11,570 nt of DNA, from assembly GCA_001800185.1 (NCBI GenBank), contig MGUX01000144.1, forward strand, positions 1-11,570, read 5' to 3'. The translations under genes and the position numbers were made by a program. Shown piece by piece: positions 6,747-11,570 of the stretch (its first letter is position 1; each line of letters begins with the position of its first letter). The stretch is from Elusimicrobia bacterium RIFCSPLOWO2_12_FULL_59_9. Its GTDB lineage: Bacteria > Elusimicrobiota > Elusimicrobia > O2-12-FULL-59-9. The notes under the pieces were generated by a model. It did no database searches, was not told where the DNA came from, and saw only the letters and a program-made list of their open reading frames with translations.

Positions 6747-6783
6747 GTGCGGAATTGTCCGGCGGTCAAGCGGGGAACTAACC

Positions 6784-6920
6784 CGAATTCCCGAATGGGG
6801 AATTCGCCCGCAGGCCGTCGCTGTAAAACAGCGACGGGGTTGTCCGGCACCGCAGGTGCAACCGCAGTTGCATAATTTTATACAGTACTTTCAGGCGGGA
6901 CAGAGATTGCAACTGCGGTT
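6784..6920. repeat. Cluster of four hairpins downstream of the pseudo-kinase gene
   Basis: From left to right: CGAATTCCC/GGGAATTCG (6784-6792, 6798-6806); CCGTCGCTG/CAGCGACGG with loop TAAAA (6815-6823, 6829-6837); GCACC/GGTGC (6847-6851, 6855-6859); and a perfect 13-bp inverted repeat AACCGCAGTTGCA/TGCAACTGCGGTT (6860-6872, 6908-6920, loop 35 nt). The third and fourth share the motif GCAMCTGCGGT in tandem. The cluster starts 6 nt past the stop of the 7709-6927 gene, so transcription termination or RNA 3'-end protection is possible. No T-run follows any stem, so a standard intrinsic terminator is not clear. Together with the kinase promoter this accounts for the 6677-6926 gap. Confidence 0.6.
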
Positions 6921-6926
6921 TTCGGG

Positions 6927-7709
6927 CTACGGGCGGCGAGAGGGCGAGTTTTGGAGGAGCAGGCGAACCCCCACTTGCATTCCTCCGGAGGAGCAGGCCT
7001 TGGCCCAAACTCCGCCTCCGTGGGCCTTGGCGATGCGCTCGACCAGAGCCAACTCCAAGCCGCCTCCGGCGTCGCTTCTCGATCCATCGGCGGGGCGCCT
7101 GGGAATCAGGAACGGCCTGAAAATCTTGCCGGCATTGGCCGAAAGCTGGAGCCCCTTATCCTCCACCGCGAGGACGGCGTGCCGGGCGCGGGCGCAAAGC
7201 TCGACCCGGAGCACGTTTTTTTTGGAGCTTGAAAGAACGGCGTAAACCAGCAGGCTGCGAATCATGGACGAAAGCCAGGCGCCGTCGCCCTTGACGTAAA
7301 CCGGATCGGATTTCAGCGCGATTTGAAACCTGACGCCGCTCGCGCGCGCCCAGGCCCGCATCTCCCGCGCGCAGCGCCGGAGGAGTCCCGCCAATTCCAC
7401 CGAGGATTCTCGCGTCGAAACCGCGCCGAGGTCGAAAGAGGCGACGTCCAGAAAGTGATCTACCAATTGGTGCATCCGCAGAGCCGCGTCGCGCACCTCC
7501 ACAAGCTGTTTTTGATGTTCGGGGGTCAATCCGCGGGAATATTGGAAAAGAAAGTCAAGGTTGCCGGTCAGGGTCACCAGGGGATTTCGGAAAGCGTGCG
7601 CGAGGTTCTGGTACATCCTTCGCCTTTCGCGGCTTCCAAGCCCTTCGGCGCAGACCAGACGGCCGCTCTGACCCGCGCTCCTATGGGTTTGAATTAAATT
7701 TGAAGCCAT
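6927..7709 (-). CDS. Histidine-kinase-like protein with degenerate ATP-binding domain
   Basis: This 260-aa soluble protein has a DHp domain with the phospho-accepting H38 in LAHAFRNPLVTL, and then an HATPase-like domain about 130-255. The ATPase motifs are eroded. The N-box Asn is replaced by Tyr (SLLVYAVL where LLSNA is expected), G1 is DKGLQL instead of DxGxG, and G2 is GGGLELALV with the second Gly of GxGLGL lost. IFRPF and the AHGGGVWA ending are kept. No sensor domain is present beyond about 30 leading residues. It is likely a pseudokinase that docks a regulator or acts as a phosphatase or phosphotransfer module, though weak activity cannot be excluded. It is the last gene of the five-gene operon and starts (ATG) 29 nt inside the OmpR-type regulator gene, so the pair is probably translationally coupled. 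It ends in TAG. Confidence 0.82.
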   Translation of the reverse strand: MASNLIQTHRSAGQSGRLVCAEGLGSRERRRMYQNLAHAFRNPLVTLTGNLDFLFQYSRGLTPEHQKQLVEVRDAALRMHQLVDHFLDVASFDLGAVSTRESSVELAGLLRRCAREMRAWARASGVRFQIALKSDPVYVKGDGAWLSSMIRSLLVYAVLSSSKKNVLRVELCARARHAVLAVEDKGLQLSANAGKIFRPFLIPRRPADGSRSDAGGGLELALVERIAKAHGGGVWAKACSSGGMQVGVRLLLQNSPSRRP

Positions 7710-8370
7710 AGCCCCTCAGCGTCTCAATCAAATCCCCGCGCCGCCCGAGTTTGTGCCGGAGTCTCTGAACGGCCGTTTCGATGGCCCGCGATCCCCCCAT
7801 ATACTCGTGGCCCCACACCCGCTCGCACAAGTATTCCCGGCTGAGCAATCGCCCCGGCCTTTCCATAAAAATCTGAAGAAGCTCGAATTCCTTGGGCCAG
7901 AGCGGAACCGGCTTTCCGTCCACGACGCATTCGTGCCGTTGAATATCCAGCCGGAGGCCTTCGGCGGTCAAAATTTGCGACGGTTCGGGGACTCTTTTGG
8001 CCCGGCGCAGCATCGCCGCCACCCTGGCGACCAGAACTTCAGGAAAAAACGGCTTGGGAAGATAGTCGTCCCCTCCGATTTCAAGGCCGGCGACATGGTC
8101 CGAAGCGCTGTCTTTGACCGTAAGAAAAATAACGGGAATGCCTTTGGTGTTGTCCGACGCCCGGAGTTCCTTGCAGAAATCCGCGCCGTCTCCATCGGGC
8201 AGCCTACGGTCCAACAGGACCAGATCGGGCGGGTGGCGCGCAACTTCCCCCTGCGCCCGGAATATGTTGGGAGCCGAGCGCACTAGATATCCTTCCAGCT
8301 CCAAGATGCGCTTGATGAGCTGCTGCGTCTTGACGTCGTCGTCAACAAGCAGGATGGTCGCTCGCTTCAT
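7681..8370 (-). CDS. OmpR/PhoB-family response regulator
   Basis: This 229-aa regulator has a receiver with D10/D11, phospho-acceptor D54 (VLLDRRLPDGDG), T84 and K106 (LPKPF), followed by a winged-helix DNA-binding domain about 135-227 (LWPKEFELLQIF, ETAVQRLRHKLG, LRGYGFKFN). All phosphorylation residues are intact. The ATG at 8370 was chosen because MKRATILLVDDD is the normal receiver beginning. The frame runs upstream to 8493, but those 41 residues look non-domain. Only a weak GGAAA lies before the start. It sits 59 nt after a stand-alone receiver gene and overlaps the kinase-like gene by 29 nt. It is the only clear DNA-binding output of this operon. Confidence 0.92.
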   Translation of the reverse strand: MKRATILLVDDDVKTQQLIKRILELEGYLVRSAPNIFRAQGEVARHPPDLVLLDRRLPDGDGADFCKELRASDNTKGIPVIFLTVKDSASDHVAGLEIGGDDYLPKPFFPEVLVARVAAMLRRAKRVPEPSQILTAEGLRLDIQRHECVVDGKPVPLWPKEFELLQIFMERPGRLLSREYLCERVWGHEYMGGSRAIETAVQRLRHKLGRRGDLIETLRGYGFKFNSNP

Positions 8371-8429
8371 GGTTATTTCCGGTCCCACAACCGGCGCTGG
8401 CATTAGTATAGCCCCGGCCCGACCGGTTT

Positions 8430-8801
8430 TCAAGCCGCCGCCTTGCCGATTTCGCATGCCAGCGACTGGGCCTGACAGGGCTTTCGCAGGCAAGCCCTCA
8501 CGTTGATCTCCTGCCGGAACATCTCTAGGGTGCTCACGTTAAAATGCTGCGGCGCCAAAAGCACGACCGGGATATGGCGCGTGCGGTGGTCCATTTGAAG
8601 CTGCCGCAGCATAGCCAGCCCGGACATTTCGGCCATCATGACGTTGAGCAAAATGACCTGCGGGAGATTCCTTTTGGCCGCCTCCAGCCCGCTCCGGCCG
8701 TCCAAGGCCTCAAAAACCTCAAAACTGCTTCCAACGACCGCCGCGACCGTCCGGGTGAAGCCCGACTCGTCGTCCACAATCAGCAGTCTTCGCTTTTTCA
8801 T
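8430..8801 (-). CDS. Stand-alone receiver with phospho-acceptor Asp replaced by Asn (pseudo-receiver)
   Basis: This 123-aa single-domain, CheY-like protein has no output domain. The acidic pair (LLIVDDE, D10/D11) and K107 (LRKP) are kept, but the phospho-acceptor is Asn 53 (VILLNVMMAEMSG, codon AAC) and the usual Thr/Ser switch residue is Ala 83 (VVLLAP). It should not accept phosphate in the normal way, so it may be locked in one state as an adaptor or competitor of the neighbouring receiver. The ATG at 8801 was chosen over upstream codons because GAGGAGG lies 7 nt before it and because the receiver fold begins there. It lies 34 nt after the preceding receiver gene in the same operon. Confidence 0.88.
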   Translation of the reverse strand: MKKRRLLIVDDESGFTRTVAAVVGSSFEVFEALDGRSGLEAAKRNLPQVILLNVMMAEMSGLAMLRQLQMDHRTRHIPVVLLAPQHFNVSTLEMFRQEINVRACLRKPCQAQSLACEIGKAAA

Positions 8802-8835
8802 CCGATAGCCTCCTCTGCCTGATGTTTCCCCGGCG

Positions 8836-9195
8836 TCATGAACGCCCGAACTTTCGCGCCATATCCTCCAACTCCTGAAGATCAAACGGCTTTGTGATGA
8901 GAGAAAGCTTCAACGTCTTTATTTTTCTCAAAATTTCCGTCCCGACTCTGTCGCCCGTCATGAGCACGATCTCCAAGCCCGGATAAAGCCCGCGAAGCTG
9001 CTCCGCCAGCCAAATTCCGTCTTTGTCCCCCAAAAAAATATCGGTGAGCACCCAGTCTACCCCGGTCGCCGCCTTCCCGATGGCATCATCCGCCGACGAC
9101 GCGCAAAGGACCTCCACTCCCAGCCGGCGAAACGCCGTCTCGCACAACCTCAGGATCATGCCCTCATCGTCGACGACCAGCACTTTGGGTTTCAA
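8836..9195 (-). CDS. Stand-alone CheY-like receiver protein
   Basis: This 119-aa single-domain receiver has a complete active site: D9/D10 (VLVVDDE), phospho-acceptor D52 (WVLTDIFLGDKDG), T80 (VLMTGD) and K102 (ITKPF). There is no output domain, so it probably relays phosphate or binds a partner protein. The apparent start is TTG, which overlaps the stop of the 79-aa gene as TTGA, so translation is likely coupled. AAGGAG lies about 15 nt upstream, rather far for a Shine-Dalgarno. The next gene encodes a receiver whose phospho-acceptor is missing, so this pair may be one active and one inactive form acting on the same target. Confidence 0.9.
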   Translation of the reverse strand: MKPKVLVVDDEGMILRLCETAFRRLGVEVLCASSADDAIGKAATGVDWVLTDIFLGDKDGIWLAEQLRGLYPGLEIVLMTGDRVGTEILRKIKTLKLSLITKPFDLQELEDMARKFGRS

Positions 9196-9431
9196 AATTC
9201 TTTTCGTACTGCTCCTTCTCCAGATTCCTCGCTGATGCGCCGTCTCAAAAAAATCACCAGGTCGGTGACGGATATGATCTCGCCGTCGCGGCAGGCGCGT
9301 TCGGCGTATTGCCGCATAGCCCGCCCATGCCTCAGCACCAATTCCACGACCGTCTCCACCTGCCCTTGGGAAACGATCCTAAAAGCCTCCGCTTCCTTTC
9401 GAACGAACTTCTGGTTGGTTTCCGCCGTCAT
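9192..9431 (-). CDS. Small protein of unknown function (79 aa), first gene of signalling operon
   Basis: No family was recognised. The start is well supported: ATG preceded by GGAGG at 6 nt. The protein is charged and looks mostly helical (ETNQKFVRKEAEAFRIV, VETVVELVLRHGRAMRQYAE, SVTDLVIFLRRRISEES), with no signal peptide or membrane segment and one Cys. It opens the minus-strand operon that continues with two receivers, an OmpR-type regulator and a kinase-like protein, and it overlaps the first receiver gene by TTGA. By position it may be a small partner of the receivers, but nothing in the sequence shows this. Confidence 0.7.
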   Translation of the reverse strand: MTAETNQKFVRKEAEAFRIVSQGQVETVVELVLRHGRAMRQYAERACRDGEIISVTDLVIFLRRRISEESGEGAVRKEF

Positions 9432-9455
9432 AGGCAGCCTCCGCCCTTCTCTCTA

Positions 9456-9484
9456 ATTGTAAAGGACGATCTCCGCCTTGTCCC
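9456..9484 (-). promoter_or_regulatory. Possible promoter of the five-gene signalling operon
   Basis: On the minus strand TACAAT (9461-9456) lies 17 nt after GGGACA (9484-9479). The -10 box is good and the -35 box is weak (four of six). Transcription would start about 18-20 nt before the ATG of the 79-aa gene. Confidence 0.35.
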
Positions 9485-9515
9485 CGCCATCGTGCAACTA
9501 TTTTGCAACTCTCTC

Positions 9516-9544
9516 TTGAAAATGCCGGTCAAAAATTATCTAAT
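9516..9544 (+). promoter_or_regulatory. Predicted promoter of the serine protease gene, near-leaderless
   Basis: TTGAAA (9516-9521) and TCTAAT (9539-9544) are separated by exactly 17 nt, each with five of six consensus bases. The expected start of transcription falls at about 9550-9551, on or next to the ATG at 9551. This agrees with the absence of any Shine-Dalgarno there. Confidence 0.5.
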
Positions 9545-9550
9545 AGCTGC

Positions 9551-10543
9551 ATGGAAACTAAACTCCGCAAAACGTCTTTCTGGCTTTTGATCTGCTCTTC
9601 GCTTCTTTTGACGGTTCGCCTTCCCGCCGTCACCGCCGCCCCGGAGCCGGAAGTCATTTATGGGGAGGACGGACGCTTGGACCTTTATCAAATTGAGAAC
9701 CCGCGGCTGATGCAGCTCGCCGATTCCACCGTGGCTCTTTTTGAGGCTGCGAATGTGGAGCCCGATCCTTCCGGCCAAAAGGCGCTCCTGAAAACTTCCC
9801 ATTATGGCCAAAGCATGAACCTTTGCCTCAAAGAGCCTTTCTACGATCAACCGATGGGGGCGTTTTGCTCGGGGTCTTTGGTCGGACCCGATCTGGTGAT
9901 GACCGCGGGACACTGCGTGCGGTCGCAGGAGGCCTGCGCCGGCGCCAAATTCGTCTTCGGCTTCGGCGTCAGCAAAGCGGGGATTTATCCGGCGGCCGTG
10001 CCGGCCGAAGAGGTCTATGGCTGCGCCCAACTGGTGGCCCGGCAGGAGGAATACAGCGGCGCCGATTGGGCCCTGGTCCGCCTGGAACGCAAAGTCCCCA
10101 ACCATGCGCCTCTCAAGCTCAACCGGACCGGAAAACTTGAAAAGGACGCCAAGATTTTCGTGATCGGCCATCCGGCCGGCCTTCCGACCAAGGTGGCCGG
10201 CGGCGCCACGGTCCGAGACCCGTCTCCCAAAGGCTATTTCGTCGCCAATCTTGACACCTACGGCGGAAATTCAGGCAGCGCCGTTTTCAACGCGGCGAAC
10301 GGCCGCGTGGAAGGCATTCTTGTCCGCGGCGAAACCGATTATGAGCAGGAAGGCGACTGCCGCGTCTCCAAGGTCTGTCCCGACGGAGGCTGCCGGGGCG
10401 AGGACGTCACAAAAATTTCAGCTTTGGCGTCTCAAATCCCGCCATTGCAATCCCCTGCCAAACCGCGGACCCAAAAACCGGCCACCCTCCCCAGTCCCGG
10501 CCGATTGGCCGAGACGGTAGATTCCATTCAACTGCAGTGGTAA
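9551..10543 (+). CDS. Secreted trypsin-like serine protease
   Basis: This 330-aa protein has a signal peptide in residues 1-30 (basic start, WLLICSSLLLTV core, AVTAA end), so it is exported. The catalytic triad of the chymotrypsin-fold (PA clan) family is complete: H121 in VMTAGHC, D172 in GADWALVRLER and S241 in GGNSGSAVF. FCSGSLVGPDLV before the His is typical of the family. Several Cys (C92, C106, C122, C129, C158, C270, C276, C281) suggest disulfides and an extracytoplasmic site. The tail (about 297-320) is rich in Pro and has no membrane anchor. There is no PDZ domain, so it is not a full HtrA. The ATG at 9551 was chosen because the signal peptide begins there. The frame also opens at 9503, but that adds a non-signal stretch. 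The stop TAA lies in the first unit of octamer array 2. Its substrate is unknown. Confidence 0.92.
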   Translation: METKLRKTSFWLLICSSLLLTVRLPAVTAAPEPEVIYGEDGRLDLYQIENPRLMQLADSTVALFEAANVEPDPSGQKALLKTSHYGQSMNLCLKEPFYDQPMGAFCSGSLVGPDLVMTAGHCVRSQEACAGAKFVFGFGVSKAGIYPAAVPAEEVYGCAQLVARQEEYSGADWALVRLERKVPNHAPLKLNRTGKLEKDAKIFVIGHPAGLPTKVAGGATVRDPSPKGYFVANLDTYGGNSGSAVFNAANGRVEGILVRGETDYEQEGDCRVSKVCPDGGCRGEDVTKISALASQIPPLQSPAKPRTQKPATLPSPGRLAETVDSIQLQW

Positions 10544-10567
10544 AGTGGTAGAGTGATAAAGTGACAA
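10536..10567 (+). repeat. Octamer array 2 (four AGTGGTNN-type units)
   Basis: The units are AGTGGTAA, AGTGGTAG, AGTGATAA and AGTGACAA, in exact 8-bp register. The first unit contains the protease stop codon. Confidence 0.75.
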
Positions 10568-10633
10568 CCAACAAAAGACCGGCTGCGGCGCGTCCTAAGG
10601 GCTCACCGTAATCTTCTCCCCCACTCTACCACT
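10544..10633. terminator. Inverted pair of octamer arrays, possible bidirectional terminator
   Basis: AGTGGTAGAGTG (10544-10555) and its perfect complement CACTCTACCACT (10622-10633) could pair as a 12-bp stem with a loop of 66 nt, between two convergent genes. No T-run and no compact loop are seen, so termination is only a guess from position. Nothing else is seen in the 10544-10651 gap. Confidence 0.3.
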
Positions 10634-10641
10634 TGATCACT
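10618..10641 (-). repeat. Octamer array 3 (three AGTGGTNN-type units)
   Basis: Read on the minus strand the units are AGTGATCA, AGTGGTAG and AGTGGGGG. It lies just after the stop of the lipoprotein gene (10652) and is inverted relative to array 2. Confidence 0.7.
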
Positions 10642-10651
10642 TCCTTTCAAG

Positions 10652-11404
10652 CTATTGGGACGGGGCGGAAGGATGGGTCGCCGCCGTTTGTAGCTGCCGT
10701 TTCTTGGCCCCAACCAGCGCATCCAAGACGCGGAGGGTCAAATCCCACTCCGGGTTGAGGTAAAGCGCGCGCGCGGCGCCGGAGTCGTAGACGGCTTGCA
10801 CGCCGGCAGAGCGGGCCACATGCTCGATGGCAAAGTGAATATCCTGCTGGACCGACACGGCCACCTTCTCTTCGTCCGAAATGTTCTTTTTGACCAGATT
10901 TTCTTTGGCGATCACGCTTTGGTAAGCGCTCATCCCGATGGCCGCTCCGGGGTAGAGGGCGATCAATTTGCCCAGGCGGTCCACTGCGCCCTTAAAATTC
11001 GACCAAACGCGGTTGAGCGGCTGATTTTGCTTGGAGTAAAACCCGCCATAAGCCTCTTTGAGCCCCGGGTCCTGGACCAGGGCTTCCAGATAGCGGCCTA
11101 TCAGGCTTTCGAAGTCGACGTAAAACGGGGCGAAAGACGGAGAGGCGCCTCGATGCGCGCCTCCGGCGCTTTCTTCGTCCCGGAGCGCTGCGACGGGGCT
11201 GGCGCTGTCCCCGGCGGCGGAGGTTGAAGGCGCGACGGAAAACGCCTCCGATTTGGCGGCGGGGCTTGAGACCTCCGCCAAAAAAAGGGGCGGCGGGGAA
11301 ACCTCCTGAGCGGCGGTCTTTTTGAGGCGTTTCAGGAAGCAGCCGGAAATGAAGAAGCAAAAACACAGAATCAGCGAAGAATATCCAAGTTTTTTAAGTT
11401 CCAT
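10652..11404 (-). CDS. Lipoprotein of unknown function
   Basis: This 250-aa protein has a lipoprotein signal: basic start, hydrophobic core LILCFCFF, and lipobox ISGC with C22. The product should be lipid-anchored in the envelope. A low-complexity Pro/Ala/Ser linker (about 30-92) follows, including a family Q repeat at about 69-88 (SPVAALRDEESAGGAHRGAS). A folded, mostly helical region (about 93-240) has no recognised family (YLEALVQDPGLKEAYGGFY, NRVWSNFKGAVDRLGKLIALYP, DEEKVAVSVQQDIHFAIEHVA). The tail is short and Ser/Pro/Ala-rich. ATG is the start, without an obvious Shine-Dalgarno. The gene converges on the serine protease gene and diverges from the gene starting at 11464. An envelope role next to a secreted protease is plausible but not shown. 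Confidence 0.8.
   Translation of the reverse strand: MELKKLGYSSLILCFCFFISGCFLKRLKKTAAQEVSPPPLFLAEVSSPAAKSEAFSVAPSTSAAGDSASPVAALRDEESAGGAHRGASPSFAPFYVDFESLIGRYLEALVQDPGLKEAYGGFYSKQNQPLNRVWSNFKGAVDRLGKLIALYPGAAIGMSAYQSVIAKENLVKKNISDEEKVAVSVQQDIHFAIEHVARSAGVQAVYDSGAARALYLNPEWDLTLRVLDALVGAKKRQLQTAATHPSAPSQ
11143..11205 (-). repeat. Coding repeat, family Q, copy b (lipoprotein linker)
   Basis: It matches copy a at about 50 of 61 positions with no gap, and is read in the same frame (SPVAALRDEESAGGAHRGAS against GPFAELKDEGSAGGARRGAA). The two host genes are otherwise unrelated, which indicates a dispersed repeat rather than a shared domain. Confidence 0.75.
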
Positions 11405-11463
11405 GGGAGAAGTCTACCAAACCGACGCTGACAAGAAAAGCCGATTTTAGTAAGCTATTGGTG

Positions 11464-11570
11464 ATGAAACCCGCGACCACCAAGAATACCGACGCGCAGC
11501 AGCTTCTAAAAACCCTGCGCGCCGCCAACCGCCTCCTTTCAGCCGCGTCCCGGGGCGAGCTCTCCAACCG
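11464..11570 (+). CDS. Start of an unidentified gene, cut by the right edge
   Basis: An ATG at 11464 (or GTG at 11461) opens a frame with no stop to the window end, giving about 35 residues (MKPATTKNTDAQQLLKTLRA...). The helical, Leu/Arg-rich stretch LLKTLRAANRLLSAASRGEL resembles the segment that leads into GAF domains in sensor proteins, but it is too short to call. There is no Shine-Dalgarno. A CTGACA at 11428-11433 followed after 17 nt by TAAGCT is at best a weak promoter. Confidence 0.45.
   Translation, partial: MKPATTKNTDAQQLLKTLRAANRLLSAASRGELSN

Noticed and set aside
6685..7245. Plus-strand frame across the hairpin cluster and kinase-like gene
   Set aside because: It is low in motifs and covers DNA explained by the minus-strand kinase-like gene and by non-coding hairpins.
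8371..8493. 41 extra residues at the N-terminus of the OmpR-type regulator
   Set aside because: The frame is open, but the receiver normally starts at MKRATILLVDDD and the extra part looks like untranslated leader DNA.
8802..8885. Upstream start for the Asn-type receiver
   Set aside because: A strong GAGGAGG site fits the ATG at 8801, and the longer form would run into the preceding receiver gene.

Overview
The window is GC-rich, gene-dense bacterial DNA dominated by two-component signalling genes. Signal peptides and a lipoprotein signal point to a cell with an exported compartment, probably a diderm. The mixture (hybrid PAS kinase, FlgO-like exported protein, receiver-cyclase fusion, exported trypsin-like protease, many in-gene GC-rich repeats) would fit an uncultured lineage such as high-GC Elusimicrobiota, but this is only an impression. 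No rRNA, tRNA, CRISPR array, transposase, integrase or phage gene is visible.

Layout. (1) 1-3260, minus strand: a compact three-gene unit read right to left, with an exported FlgO/CsgG-like protein (3260-2334), a multi-pass membrane protein with a degenerate histidine-kinase dimerisation domain (2299-1367), and a receiver plus class III nucleotide cyclase gene (1370 to beyond the left edge) broken by one in-frame amber codon at 1161-1163. (2) 3484-4176, plus strand: an OmpR/PhoB-type response regulator, meeting tail-to-tail a large soluble hybrid histidine kinase (6676-4139, minus) with a 38-nt overlap. (3) 6677-6926: a gene-free stretch with the kinase promoter and a cluster of hairpins. (4) 9431-6927, minus: a five-gene signalling operon, in order a 79-aa protein of unknown function, a normal stand-alone receiver, a stand-alone receiver whose phospho-acceptor Asp is Asn, an OmpR-type regulator, and a kinase-like protein with a degraded ATP site. 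(5) 9551-10543, plus: a secreted serine protease with a plausible near-leaderless promoter. (6) 11404-10652, minus: a lipoprotein of unknown function. (7) 11464 to the right edge, plus: the first codons of another gene.

The most unusual signal is not a gene. At least two families of short GC-rich palindromic repeats sit inside coding sequences without breaking the reading frame. They occur in five proteins, in linkers, loops or termini, and are read in different frames and in both orientations. A third repeat type, arrays of an 8-bp unit (AGTGGTNN), lies at gene boundaries. A second theme is loss of key residues in signalling domains: DHp His to Ser, receiver Asp to Asn, N-box Asn to Tyr, and the amber stop. 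Several of these proteins may therefore work as phosphorylation-independent partners, or may be decaying.
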